Below, in pieces: positions 36,189 to 46,901 of a DNA stretch of 64,000 nt (position 1 is the first letter of the stretch; each line of letters starts with the position of its first letter). Made by a program: the position numbers and the translations under genes. The notes beneath the pieces are model-generated. The model was not told the origin of the DNA and did not search any database. It was given only the letters and a program-made list of their open reading frames with translations. Source of the stretch: Pezicula radicicola (lineage: Eukaryota; Ascomycota; Leotiomycetes; Helotiales; Dermateaceae). The DNA is taken from positions 313,709 to 377,708 of the forward strand of contig PDUO01000025.1 in NCBI GenBank assembly GCA_003008705.1, written 5' to 3'.

Positions 36189-38138
36189 TTGGGTTTAAAC
36201 AGTCCTCAACGGCTACTGCGTCAGAGAACCATTCACGCACACAGCGAGCCACCCGATTATGAGGCGCTCTCATACACGTGGGGAAGTTCACTCATGCATC
36301 ACCAAATTCTCACTGATGAAGGAATCATCCCGATTACTGCCTCTCTGCGATCGGCATTGAATCGTCTTCGACTTCCGGACAGGTCTCGAGCTCTTTCGGT
36401 GGATGCTGTGTGTATCAACCAATGCAGCAATAGGGAAAAGAGCCAGCAGATTCTTCTCATGCCAAAAATATATTCGTCAGCCTTAAGAACGGTTGTGCAT
36501 CTTGGTCAAGAATCTGATAGGAGTGACCTAGCTATCAAGCTGATTGAGAAGATTGGAAAGACGAATTTCAATGCCCTAAAAAGTAAATCTGTGCAGACAT
36601 CTTCTTTGACAGCCTTCGGTCTGCCCACTGAGCGAAGTAAGAGTTGGAAGGCATTTCGAGCATTTTGGCGTCATCCTTGGTTCAAGAGGATCTGGATAAT
36701 ACAAGAGTTCCTCCTGGGGAAGGAAGTGACGATTATCTGCAGTGACTGGGAAAGAGATTGGAGAGTCTTTTTAGAAGCGTCCGTTAAGATCAATGATCTA
36801 GGATTAACACTCAGAAACGCGCTACCTGGTTCAGATATCGACGAACTTCAAGAAGCAAATACAGGTGCAATGGCTATGCTAATGTTATGCGGCATACGGA
36901 TTCAAGCAGATCAGTCAGAATTTCTGCAATATCAGCTCAAGGATATCAATGAACTTGACGAAAGTATGTTAAAAGAAGCAGATAGCCTTATTCCTGGTAT
37001 GAATCTGAGCCGAATCATGAGTCTTTCGAGAGAATACCCCGAGACATCACAAGTCTTCTCAAAAGTCTGGGATAGACAAACTCTGGAAGCTAATTGCAAA
37101 GCTTTTGGCATCCCTCTTCCTCCTGCTCGTCCAACGGCATTTCAAGGAGGGCCTCTATTGACGATACTGGAGATGTCAGAGTCAAGCGAGGCTACAGATC
37201 CAAGAGACCGTCTATTTGCTCTTCTCAGCTTAGCAAATGATCTGAACGATGAAGAGCTTCATCTTCTCCGCCCTGACTATGGTAAATCCCTCAAGTGGGT
37301 TGTCTGTAGATATGCTTCAATCTTGGTGAACAAGGGCCACTGCATGGACATTCTCTACAAGGCGTCTCTTCAATCGAAATCATCTGAGATGCCATCGTGG
37401 ATAGGCAATTGGACTTCACCAGTGATTCCCGTGCAGAAAAGTGCCCCACTGGGCACCTATGGCCAGAATATCTATCGAGCCGGGGGTGAGTCTACGCAAA
37501 AGGCTCGAGTTGAGGACCAAGATGACTGCCTCATCGTGGCTGGGGGTCTAATTGATGTCATTGATCGTGTTGGCATAGACTCTATAATTCATCCGTCACC
37601 TGGTGGTTTGAAACCTGCGACAATCAATCTTGTCTTGACAGAGGCAGATAGCATATTCGACGATCTAACTTCTTATCCTACGGGACAAGGGATACCCGAA
37701 GTCAAATGGAGAACTTTGATTGGCAACAAGACTGCCTTCAGTTCTGAAGAGGCTCCTGGAGAATATGGCGATCGATATATAGCCTGGAGAGAACACATAC
37801 TTGAGCTTTCTCTTCGTTTGGGTTTTGCTTCACTGGCTGAGGGAGGAATGGCTTTGTTCAACTCCGAGAGTGAGGAGTATTTCAGCGCTATTGCTGCGGT
37901 TAAAAACTACAAAGTGTGCAGAACACGAGATGGTTATCTAGGTCTTGTTCCACTCTCGGCCGAGGTGGGAGATCAGATCTGTGTTTTATTAGGAGGCATC
38001 CTACCGTTTGTCTTGCGTGAGAGCTCGGAGCGTCCTGGAATGTTCGATTTAATTGGAGGGTGTTATATCCATGGTATGATGAATGGGGAGGCCTTCACAC
38101 TACCTCATTGGCAAGAGCAGGATCTGCAATTACACTGA
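36189..38138 (+). CDS. HET-domain (heterokaryon incompatibility-like) protein, 5' end missing or unclear
   Basis: A continuous frame of about 650 codons. Conserved HET-domain blocks: PPDYEALSYTWGS at the very start, ALSVDAVCINQCSNREKSQQ in the middle, and FWRHPWFKRIWIIQEFLL. Later blocks (SEATDPRDRLFALLSLA, LRPDYGKSLKWV, and a C-terminal FVLRE...DLIGGCYIHGMM) match the long HET proteins common in Pezizomycotina. These act in allorecognition and programmed cell death, with TIR-like features. There is no ATG between the in-frame TGA at 36174 and the first HET block; the first ATG in frame is at 36294, inside the domain. No upstream exon with a usable donor was found. The gene is therefore 5' truncated or starts unusually. 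Confidence 0.8.
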   Translation: MGLNSPQRLLRQRTIHAHSEPPDYEALSYTWGSSLMHHQILTDEGIIPITASLRSALNRLRLPDRSRALSVDAVCINQCSNREKSQQILLMPKIYSSALRTVVHLGQESDRSDLAIKLIEKIGKTNFNALKSKSVQTSSLTAFGLPTERSKSWKAFRAFWRHPWFKRIWIIQEFLLGKEVTIICSDWERDWRVFLEASVKINDLGLTLRNALPGSDIDELQEANTGAMAMLMLCGIRIQADQSEFLQYQLKDINELDESMLKEADSLIPGMNLSRIMSLSREYPETSQVFSKVWDRQTLEANCKAFGIPLPPARPTAFQGGPLLTILEMSESSEATDPRDRLFALLSLANDLNDEELHLLRPDYGKSLKWVVCRYASILVNKGHCMDILYKASLQSKSSEMPSWIGNWTSPVIPVQKSAPLGTYGQNIYRAGGESTQKARVEDQDDCLIVAGGLIDVIDRVGIDSIIHPSPGGLKPATINLVLTEADSIFDDLTSYPTGQGIPEVKWRTLIGNKTAFSSEEAPGEYGDRYIAWREHILELSLRLGFASLAEGGMALFNSESEEYFSAIAAVKNYKVCRTRDGYLGLVPLSAEVGDQICVLLGGILPFVLRESSERPGMFDLIGGCYIHGMMNGEAFTLPHWQEQDLQLH

Positions 38139-38743
38139 CTCTTTCTTCGTGGATCAGAATCTCACTTCATCCCCTATCTAAACAATCTCCATACATGTGA
38201 TGTTTTTGTTTTTCAACAAAAGATAAACCTCTTCTTGGTTCTTGTAGAAGTATCGTTTCTCTATCAAATTTCAGCGAACACACTATCTTCAAGCTTCACC
38301 CACCCTTGATTTATAACCATGTCCCCTACTCCACAAGACCACTATGCACATTAAACCGGTCTTCGCTATTTCAACCATAGTACCCCGATTTAATGTTCGT
38401 CGCGTAATTTCAACAGCTGTCCTAATCCCTTAAAACAAAAGAATAGTCTAACAATACAGGCTTGTAGTCGCTTAAAAAATATAGGCTGTACTGCCCCTAA
38501 AGGTATAGGTTCGTTGTCGCTAATCACCTGCGTATAGAACTCTTATTTCCGACATTTTTCGGGGTCCCTCGAATAAAGCCTAGGCGTCGCTATATGCGAC
38601 AATCGATTTTTGACCAACAATTCACTACGGGCCTACGGCGTTCCGTAGGAATCTCGAGTACTTGTCAGATTCGGCTACTTATTGTGCCATTTCTTCTTAC
38701 AATGACTTGCTAGAATTCTGACCAAACATACAGCCCCGCAACC
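38139..38743. other. intergenic, AT-rich
   Basis: About 600 bp between the HET gene and the phosphatase gene. Contains short TATAGG-type motifs like those in the repeat-like tracts. Nothing else recognised. Confidence 0.5.
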
Positions 38744-39328
38744 ATGGAGTCCACAAACACCCAAACCATAGCATCCTCAAAGCAAATCATCGTCGCTTCA
38801 AAGAATCCCGTCAAGATAGCCGCAGCGCTCCAAGGCTTCCAGGCCATGATTCCAGGCAACACATACACAGCACACGGCATCACAGTTCCCTCAGGCGTTC
38901 CCGACCAACCATTCTCTGATGCAGAAACCCTCCAAGGAGCCCTCAACCGGGCTCAAAACGCTCAAGAGCAAGAACCACAAGCCGATTACTGGATTGGCAT
39001 CGAAGGAGGTGTCGAAGACACACCTGACCAGACAGCAGGAACTCTGCAGTCTTTCGCCTGGGTTGTGATCATCGACCGTGAAGGAGGGAGGACTGGGAAA
39101 GCGCGGACGGCGTCGTATTATCAACCGGAGGAGGTGGCGAAATTAGTTCGTGGGGGTATGGAGTTGGGGCATGCTGATGATGTGGTGTTTGGGAGGAGTA
39201 ATTCGAAGCAGTTCAATGGGAATGTTGGATTATTGACTGATGATGTTATTAAGAGGGAGGACTATTATGTGCAGGCGGTTATTTTAGCACTGATCCCTTT
39301 CAAGAATGGGAATTTGATGTTTGGATAA
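38744..39328 (+). CDS. inosine/xanthosine triphosphatase (YjjX/DUF84 family)
   Basis: Single exon, 194 aa. The start has IIVASKNPVKIAAALQGF, the family's nucleotide-binding N-terminus; ITVPSGVPDQPFSDAETLQG (from about 46) and YWIGIEGGVEDT (about 82-93) follow, then RTASYYQPEEVAKLV and FGRSNSKQFNGNVGLLTD near the end. These are the hallmark blocks of YjjX-type NTPases, which hydrolyse non-canonical purine nucleoside triphosphates (ITP, XTP) to keep them out of nucleic acids. Length is normal for the family. The ATG is in good context (ACCATGG). Confidence 0.92.
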   Translation: MESTNTQTIASSKQIIVASKNPVKIAAALQGFQAMIPGNTYTAHGITVPSGVPDQPFSDAETLQGALNRAQNAQEQEPQADYWIGIEGGVEDTPDQTAGTLQSFAWVVIIDREGGRTGKARTASYYQPEEVAKLVRGGMELGHADDVVFGRSNSKQFNGNVGLLTDDVIKREDYYVQAVILALIPFKNGNLMFG

Positions 39329-39510
39329 ACGAAGAGTTGTTCTTCTCTAGAGAAGCGAGCATTCTCCCTGTTATAAACATTTATGGAGGCATGCATAGAT
39401 AATAACCGTAAGATATTCCTACATAAAGATAGATATTTTAGGCAGATACGCTTGCTTATTGCCATGAACCGTATCTAATCCTAACTTATAAGACCGAAGA
39501 AAATACTTCC

Positions 39511-40497
39511 TCATCTAATCGTACTCCATTGCTTCTCATACCATTTCTCCAACTCAGGAAACTCTTGTATATCAAGCGTAAGCCTGACCCCAACCTCCTC
39601 AGCAGCCTTAACCGACCACAGAAAATGAGCATTAATAAGCTTCCAATCCTTCTCCGTCCCCACCTTACAAGTATACTCAAAACCAGGAACACAACAAATC
39701 TCTTTGCCAGTAATCTTCTCCAAAATATCATGCTCTGTAGCATTTATATAACTGACAGTCCTATCTCCAAACTCTAGAGGGTATCCCAAAGCTTTACCAA
39801 TTTTGACCTCGTCGGCTTTACCTTTGGATGGGACGAGGAATAACTGTTTCACATCTGCCCAGGTAGGTGATCGCATGTCAGCGAATATCCAGCCATTCTC
39901 GAAGCCTCTGTGGATAGTGGTAGGCATGGGATGAGTGATCTGTTGTAAGGTGAATCCGTAATCTGAAAGCTGGAACTTGTCTACAACAGGCTTCAAACAT
40001 TCCTCTACCATCTGGGTGTAGATTTCCTGTGCGATGTAATGCACAATCAATGTGCAAGGCTTGACAGATTTCAATGTCAATAGAAATTCCATCTCGTGTC
40101 GAGTATGGCACGTTGGATCCATTGGATCTGGATCGTTGCCGTTGCAGAGCTTGCGAAGCTTTGGAGCAGGGAGGTTCATGAAGAATTGTCGTTCTTTATC
40201 TGTGAACGCTTTGTAGACTTCCTTGATTAGGGTCTGGAATTGTGCATCCCGGGGTTTCTGGTCGTCGCCAAAAGAATTGAGATGGTTGTCTTTCACAATA
40301 TTGGCTTTCTTTTTGTCTTTGTTATTAATCACGGGACCACTTAGATCTTGTTTGAGTGTAGTTGATTGAGCATGAGACTTGGCATTTGGACCGCGAGTGG
40401 GTAGTTTATCAGTGCTCGTGTTGTCTCCATCGCTATCGTCGAAGAAGGCTTTTACGATGTCCTTCTTCAGAAATATGAAGTCGTTTGCCTTAGACAT
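39511..40497 (-). CDS. fungal protein of unknown function
   Basis: Single exon, 328 aa, from ATG 40497 (MSKANDFIFLKKD). The first 90 residues are polar and low in complexity; the rest looks folded, with many W, H and C residues (ERQFFMNLPAPKLRKLC, FENGWIFADMRSPTWADVKQ, EICCVPGFEYTCKVG). No domain recognised. The length and composition support a real gene, and its 3' end is 182 bp from the 3' end of the phosphatase gene (convergent). Confidence 0.75.
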   Translation of the reverse strand: MSKANDFIFLKKDIVKAFFDDSDGDNTSTDKLPTRGPNAKSHAQSTTLKQDLSGPVINNKDKKKANIVKDNHLNSFGDDQKPRDAQFQTLIKEVYKAFTDKERQFFMNLPAPKLRKLCNGNDPDPMDPTCHTRHEMEFLLTLKSVKPCTLIVHYIAQEIYTQMVEECLKPVVDKFQLSDYGFTLQQITHPMPTTIHRGFENGWIFADMRSPTWADVKQLFLVPSKGKADEVKIGKALGYPLEFGDRTVSYINATEHDILEKITGKEICCVPGFEYTCKVGTEKDWKLINAHFLWSVKAAEEVGVRLTLDIQEFPELEKWYEKQWSTIR

Positions 40498-41405
40498 CGA
40501 AGGCAACGAAATTGGTGAAATCAGATGACTAACTACGAGATTTAGCTAGTGCTTCCACTATTGTCTAATCACAATTCACATACCTTGGAAATGCGAAGAA
40601 GAGTGCCTCTCAATTATGTTTCTGTGGAAACAGTTCACTTCTGGGAAGTGCGTGGGTTTGCTTCAATCTTGAGTAAGGTTAAAGAGTTCAAACCAGCTTC
40701 TTCTTTGGACTTGTCTTCGTACCTTTCTTTTTGTCCTGTACGTATTATACTTATGTTTGGAAAGAGACACGGTAAGGTCGTGATACTTATTTGTTAGTGT
40801 GGATGAACATGAGGAGGATTCAAAGGAGGGGATGTCGACAATTTAACGTTGAAGAGGTCTAAGCACCGCCAAAGGTTTGAATATTAATTTATTATATGAC
40901 GTCGACGCCTATATAGACTACTTGTAAGCCCTATAATTATAGGTAGGTATATACCTATAGCTATAGGCTACATCCACTATAAATATAGGCAATATAGTAC
41001 TATTAATTTTTAAATAATACTTTATAACACCTAATATTTTTCTACCTATACTATTTTCTAACTACTATCCCTTCCCTCGAATATTCGCTATTTAGGCAGG
41101 AATTTAACACTCTACTCGTCTACAAACGCTTAACGTGTCTTAGAGGCAAACATAAGAAGTTTATTAGCTATAGTAGAACTACTATATTTAATAGATACTT
41201 TATTGCACGTCCTTATAGCCCAAGCGTTAGCTAATATTCGAGGGAAGGGGTAATTTTAGGGCAAATAGCCTATAATTGTAGGCTATCTACCCCTAAGACA
41301 GCTTCTAAAGCAGCTACGTTTTAGAACCCAAACAAGTCGAGCTTTGCCAAGCGTTATAAAACACATACCAACAAGGAATACTCCGGCCGGGGAGACTATA
41401 CTATA

Positions 41406-41574
41406 TAAAAGGGGGTGGCAGTAATTGAAGAATACCCCCCCTAGTCATGAATCCTCGCTTAAGCGCTATTTAGCAAACTTTGACTGCGTAATATGAATCC
41501 TGCAGCGCTGAAAAGTGCGCATAATCCATCACACTAGCTAAGGGGTGTTCCTCAATTACTCCCACCCCCTTTCT
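41406..41574. mobile_element. 169-bp MITE-like element with TA target-site duplication
   Basis: The ends are long imperfect inverted repeats: the left arm AAAAGGGGGTGGCAGTAATT continues GAAGAATACCCC, and the right arm, reverse-complemented, reads AGAAAGGGGGTGGGAGTAAT continuing TGAGGAACACCCC. TA dinucleotides flank both ends (41404-41405 and 41575-41576). It encodes no protein. Consistent with a non-autonomous Tc1/mariner-type element. Confidence 0.7.
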
Positions 41575-41839
41575 TACATCACTTTTGTCCTCGAGTGCTT
41601 AAGTGTATACCGGTACTTAGCATTAAGTTGCCAAAATTTAAGCAGCCAACAATTTGCGGTTTAGTGTCAAAGCAAAATCATATCTCGGAAACAACTTTCA
41701 TTGCGTACCTATCTATGTATCTATACCTAGGGGTGGGCAGACAACAGAGGCAAAAAGAAAGCGGGGCAAAAAAATTAAAAAAAACATACAACAGTAGGTA
41801 TTCGCTGGTGGTCACCCACCCAACTACTAATCTACCGAT

Positions 41840-42599
41840 CTGAGGCTTATGTATGGCAGAGCGGACGGGATGCCCAGTTCTCCTCAGTCTATGGTCGTAT
41901 GTGACAGATAAGTAAGTTATTTTAATATATATATCAATATCAATAGACAAATATTCACCTTTCGATTTGAGACTAACAGGCGGGATTGATCAATTTCCTC
42001 TTATGTCACAGGAAATTATATATATTAAAGATTACATCTAACTGTGCAATTTGATACTACACCTAAGGAGCCAAGCATTTTTTGTAAGGAGGAAACAGTA
42101 GAGGTATTTTCGAGTAAAACTGTAAATCATTACGTATTTTGATGACCTTGGTCTAGGTATCTAATAAGAATTATTTTTAAATATTCCAATAGCAAAATTT
42201 GGCACACTCTAGGCGTTATTAGAAGGCAGCTTTCAACAGCCTTATCCAATCGTTTGGTAATATTGCATCTTAAGAACTACTACTGCACTGCCACCCAATC
42301 ATGTAGTGAGGCTACCCATAATAGCTGATTCGAGACATGGAAATGGAAAGCCTTATTAGCTTGGTCGTTCCGTCCGCCTCACTGTGCCTCTGATCGGCGG
42401 TTGATAATCGCCCAACTCAGTAAAATTCCAGTAAAACATCCCTAGAATTGTAAACTAAAATCCAGAATCTGAGAAGATTGAACAGCAAGTCTGATCTAGA
42501 GTTGGGACAGGTGTAGACCGAAGATTTAGTCTAGGTCTCCTTAGTCTATAGTAGTATGTGACATGACAAGTGTTATTTAGTACTCTGTATAAGCCTCAG
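41840..42599. repeat. candidate 760-bp repeat with 11-bp inverted ends
   Basis: CTGAGGCTTAT at 41840-41850 is exactly inverted at 42589-42599 (ATAAGCCTCAG). Just inside both ends lies a directly repeated motif of about 44 bp (TCTCCTCAGTCTATGGTCGT at 41879 and TCTCCTTAGTCTATAGTAGT at 42536). No target-site duplication seen, so the element boundaries are uncertain. Confidence 0.35.
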
Positions 42600-42638
42600 C
42601 CTTAAACCCCATTTGTTTCTTGCTTGTAGAATAGTATA

Positions 42639-42954
42639 GCCAACGTTGACGATAGTTTATAAGAAGCTAGGAGAGTTAGAAGAGCCGCCAGCTCCCCAAG
42701 CTACTAATTAAGTGAACTAGACTAGCGTTTCGGGCTTCTTAGTCTACTATTTAAGTAGCTTTCTATAAACGGAGAGCTAGAAAAGCCACCTTTTTAGCCG
42801 AAATTATAAGGCTCTTCTAGATAGCGGCTCTTCGGCTTCTTAGTCCACTTAATTGGCTAGCTTTCTCTTCCAGACCAAAAGCGGCTGTCGGTCCAGTTTT
42901 GAAAGTGGCTCTTCTAGTAAAATTATGAGAAGCCGGACTATCGTCAACGTTGAG
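42639..42954. mobile_element. 316-bp MITE-like element with TA target-site duplication
   Basis: Terminal inverted repeats GCCAACGTTGACGATAGT (left) and, reverse-complemented, CTCAACGTTGACGATAGT (right); 16 of 18 positions are identical. TA flanks at 42637-42638 and 42955-42956. The interior has further self-complementary GGCTCTTCTA/TAGAAGAGCC-type tracts and no ORF. The right end is 14 bp from the stop codon of the MFS transporter, so it probably lies in that gene's 3' UTR. Confidence 0.8.
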
Positions 42955-42968
42955 TACAGCCGACGAAC

Positions 42969-44866
42969 CTAAATTGGGTACCTGAATGATCTCATTTGGA
43001 AGTCAGTCATATCCGTGAATTCCTCGTTCTCGATGTGTATATGTACAACCCCATCTAGACAGACTTTCGTCAGTAAGATCATTAAGTAAACAGAGACAGT
43101 ATAACATACTCTGAGAATCAAGAGTATCCTGCTTATCCCTCTTGTAATTCCAGAACTTGTGTATTAGACCAATACTGGCCATCAAGATAGCACAGAAAAT
43201 CAAGAACGCAAGCATTGTATATTTAGCAGGCTACATAAAAGATGTGATTAGTACTACACAGGTATTCCAAAACGGTTAGTTCTGGTGGCTGAGATCACAA
43301 ACTTACATAATAGGTTGGTGCGTCCTGAGCTCTATAGGTTTGTGGTCCAATAAAGTTACCAACAGTATACCCTAACTGATAAGCTACACTAAATGCAAAT
43401 TTTTTTGTAGTACCACTAACACCTGCACTCATGAAGGTGACGATAAAAGGGACGCAGTTCGGGACTATCAGTTATTATTAGCTTCTACTTCTACTTCCGA
43501 AACCACTAGACCAACTACAGCAACTTACATTGTATGGCAAGGATATAGCCTCCATAGCGGGCACCGTAGTTGGCGCTAGGGATCGCAAGCATCATCACAC
43601 AGCCGACAGCTGATAAGAGGAATACAGAGACGCCAGTAGTCGTGTTGTTTGTGTATTTGGTAAGTAGAAGGGCGAAGACCATAACAGCAATAGACGCAGC
43701 TCCAGAAGCCATAGTAAGCAGGATAGAATTGTTGGAATCAAATCCAAAGCCAGCAATGATAGAGGGCCCTATCTAAGGTCAGGATTACGAGTTAAACCTT
43801 AGATAGAAGGAACGTACCAAAGAGAGTAATACCGCCAAGCGGCAGTCCAAGGGATATATCAATAACAAAGATTATCCAGAATCGAATATCAATAAATGCT
43901 TCCTTAAGCTGATGCCAGTTAATCCTCCAGATTTCTGTACCAGTCTTATTGTTCCGAACTCGCTCAAGAGCAATAGTCTTTTCCTCCTCGGTAAGCCACC
44001 AAGCTTCAGTAGGCGATGTAGCAAGGAAAACCCATAGAACAATACCGATACAAAAAGTAAGAGACCCATAAAATACGAATAGGCCTCTCCACTGAAAACT
44101 AGTCGCTTGGTAAATTGCCCAGGCAAAGAAGCCTCCAAAGACGCTAGCAAAACCATAGCATGTATACCAGATTGCTAGCCGGATAGCTTGCTCCCTCCTA
44201 GTGTACCAAGCACTAAAGAGATAGATGACAGCTGGTGCAGCATAGACCTCAAAGAATCCTAGAAAGAAGCGAAGGACGGCAAGACTTGCAAAGTCATGGC
44301 ACACGGCATGTAATGCCTCGATAATTCCCCAAAGTATCATCGCAATTGCGAAAACCTTGGAAAGAGGATAATGTTGCATCAAGTACATTGCCGGAATGTC
44401 ACCACTAAGGTAACCAAAGCTGTTGATATTTGCCAGTATCAGCAACTTCTTCATTTGGCTATGGCTTAGAAAGAAGACTTACTAAACAAGAGAGCCCAGC
44501 CATGAGTACTGACTCCCAGTAAGATGACAATCCTTCTTGATACCCATGATGGCAGCAAAAGATAAGCTGTTCTTGTCCATTAACATCATGATATATGAGC
44601 AAAATATCATTGGGATGATCCTTATGTCGATTTTTCTTAAGACTCGCTTGGCTTCAGGTGAGTTGGGGTCGAATACGACATGACTATGGTTTAGCAAGGC
44701 TAGTGCTTTGTCTTTTTTTGCGGCTTGAATGTCGACTCTAATTTCAACGAGAGTAGCGTCAACGATCTGCGGAGTCAATAATGAATTGTGAGGGTAGATT
44801 TAAAGCTCTCACCTTCTCGGTGTCAGTGTAATTATCTCCAACACCTGGCTCCTTTGTGATCGACAT
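42969..44866 (-). CDS. MFS transporter, anion:cation symporter (Dal5/Tna1-like) family
   Basis: Seven exons: 44866-44813, 44766-44483, 44419-43818, 43768-43529, 43464-43307, 43230-43110, 43054-42969; the sum is 514 aa in frame. Start MSITKEPGVGDNYTDTEK. The MFS signature of the ACS family is plain: MLMDKNSLSFAAIMGIKKD, then SQYSWLGSLVYFGYLSGDIP, then RFFLGFFEVYAAPAVIYLFS, GLFVFYGSLTFCIGIVLWVF, and a C-terminal GNFIGPQTYRAQDAPTYYPA. The end (NEEFTDMTDFQMRSFRYPI) is typical. Such proteins import organic anions such as nicotinate, allantoate, pantothenate or aromatic acids through the plasma membrane. As the cluster's only transporter it probably brings in the substrate of the neighbouring oxygenases. 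Confidence 0.93.
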
Positions 44867-45520
44867 GATCAGTCACTGCTGTGTCTATGGTGCTCAGAAT
44901 TGAGATGCAAGAACAAGGGCAGGAATGAGCAGCTCTTTTTATGACTCTGTATGATAGCAATCATTTTCGCTAGGACCTTGTCTTGTTGGGAGCATCTAGA
45001 TGAACGGGAGCTCAGTCACGCTTCCTTATCGCTTGGCTGGCCCCCCCATTCTTAACAGAAGCGAGATGATAAGCGAGGGAGTTTCCTAAGGTAGGCACAA
45101 GTACAAACTGTATTCCATGTGTAGATACATAGATAGCAGATCGGATCCGTTCCGTATATTAACCTTCTGCTGGCTTAGCGCAGAAAATAGCTTTCATTCG
45201 GATTTAAGGAGTACATAGGTTCCGGAAATAAAGTTCAAACTCAGATATCCTCCCAATGATTGACTGTAACGGATGACAGACAGGGCGACGGCGACGGCAG
45301 TCGTAATTCTCTCAATTCTTTGTGTTCTACAACTGCTAGATCGTCGATTGTCGCCTTGAACCTTTGCTGTTACATAGACTTATAGCAATTCCAGCTCCTC
45401 GTCACCAAATTCCAGTTATGAAGACAAATTTACGTTTCTTTTATCTTTCAATCTTCGCTGAGTATATATTGACTTGTAAATACACTAATTTAATCCATTG
45501 ACTTAATTCATGCCATAAAA
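44867..45520. promoter_or_regulatory. promoter region of the MFS gene
   Basis: 654 bp upstream of the transporter start and downstream of oxygenase 1. Carries CTTATCGC at 45025-45032 and, about 40 bp on, GATGATAAGCGAGG, which together resemble an inverted pair of GATA-type sites. A poly-C run (45042-45048) lies between them. Confidence 0.5.
45025..45032. promoter_or_regulatory. shared cluster octamer CTTATCGC (MFS promoter)
   Basis: Same octamer as at 47134 and 52192. Its reverse complement GCGATAAG contains the GATAAG core bound by fungal GATA factors such as AreA. Functional role is inference. Confidence 0.4.
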
Positions 45521-46901
45521 CTAACTCGCCGCAGAAACCAATTTTCGAAACTCTCTCTGACCGGCCCCATTTTCCTTCACTTTGATGAGATTCCTGTATG
45601 ATGTTGATTTAGCCTTTTTTGTTAGTGATATAATGAATAACAATTTGCTTACGGAAAAAATGAAGCTATATGGTTGTGGACGTAGTAGCCACAGGTTATA
45701 GGTTCGCTGACTCAAGGTTAGCATTGATCGTGCTAGATACGTGTGTGAACAGATTTGACTAACTACTTCTTCTTTGGTCCCTGGAAGACGAAATCTTCCC
45801 TGCCCTGGTTAAAATAGGCTATGGAATACCGGTCAGGATATTTGCCTTGCTCGGCACGAACTCGGTGGTAGTTGGCTTTGAAGCGGTCATCGGACCAGGA
45901 CACTGAATAATATGATCAGCGAAATAATAGATAATATACATCAATAGTCAAATAACAAAAAAGATAGTGACTCACTTAGCATATCGCCAATATTAACAAC
46001 AATTGGTCCAGTCTTAGCAGGAACAGGAAAGAAAGAATCTTTATGAGCATTGCTGGTATGTGATTCCCTTCCAGGACAAATCTCTAAACCATCTCCTCCG
46101 TCCAATTGAAATAGAAGTGTAAGAACGCCGAAATCCGTGTGAGCTCCAGCTCTCCAACTTCCAGCAGTGCCTTCAGGGGCATTGTTTTCCGAAGCGGGAT
46201 AGTGAAGAAAACGAAGTTGATTTAAACTGTCTGGTTTAGTAGGATCCATAGGTTCTTCAAAGTAATCCTCTGGGAATCCGAGAGCAATGGCAAAGCACTG
46301 TACTACATGTTATGTCTCGTTAGCTTTTTCTTCTCTTATTTTTGTTGAGCGGAGGAAGTGTATAGCAGTTAACTTACAGACTTGTTGAGAAATACTTGCA
46401 CACTTGGTTAGAAATTTCTCGGTAGTTTCGTGGAAGGTAGGAACATCCTCATCACTAGGCCATTGATCGGGTGATCTTCTAATTAAAAGTGACTCTTTTT
46501 GGTCGACACCAGTAGTAGCACGCTTTTGAGTCTAATCATCCGCATAAGATTTAATGCCATGTACCTAGTGTACCCCTAGTAGAAGGGTTCTTACTTTGTA
46601 CTCAAATCCAAGACTCGTGGTAGTATCGAATGGAGTCTTATGCTTGGTTTTGAGAGGGAGATCAAAGAATTTCTTAGAGATGGCAAACTGAGCTTTGATT
46701 TCCTCGATAGTGATATCATGGTCAACTAAACTTAAGAAACCAGAGTTCTCGGCGGCATCAACAAGTTGGTTTGTAATTTCTTCTTTGCGGCTCTCAAAGT
46801 CTATATATCAGTAGTTAGAACAGCTGTGCAAGTCATCTAAAGACGTAGCAGAATACGATAGTACCTCTGAGGGAGATGGCTGGAACAAGTCGCTGGGCCA
46901 T
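45521..46901 (-). CDS. 2OG-Fe(II) oxygenase, isopenicillin N synthase-like (copy 1)
   Basis: Seven exons: 46901-46865, 46800-46595, 46531-46378, 46302-45976, 45902-45764, 45706-45653, 45593-45521; sum 329 aa. The N-terminal non-haem dioxygenase domain begins MAQRLVPAISLRDFESRKEE. Iron ligands H187 and D189 (GAHTDFGVLTLLFQ) and H254 (ANYHRV), and the 2OG-binding R-x-S pair R266/S268 (RYSIAYFNQ) are all present. Such enzymes hydroxylate, desaturate or cyclise small molecules using 2-oxoglutarate and O2. The usual VDHGI motif reads VDHDI. Shares intron positions and over half of its residues with the gene at 52378. The fifth exon ends in ...AAG TA before an intron starting GT, so intron retention gives an immediate stop. 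Divergent from the bicupin gene. Confidence 0.9.

Larger units (their letters stand above)
40498..42968. other. AT-rich, repeat-laden left flank of the oxygenase cluster
   Basis: From about 40850 the base composition turns strongly AT-rich with many TATAGGC/GCCTATA motifs, as in mutated fungal repeats (RIP is possible; dinucleotide indices were not computed). It holds two MITE-like elements (41406-41574 and 42639-42954) and a candidate larger repeat (41840-42599). No coding gene seen. Confidence 0.65.

Noticed and set aside
45763..45765. TAG apparently ending oxygenase 1 at residue 287
   Set aside because: It spans an exon-intron junction; splicing restores an in-frame C-terminus matching copy 2.
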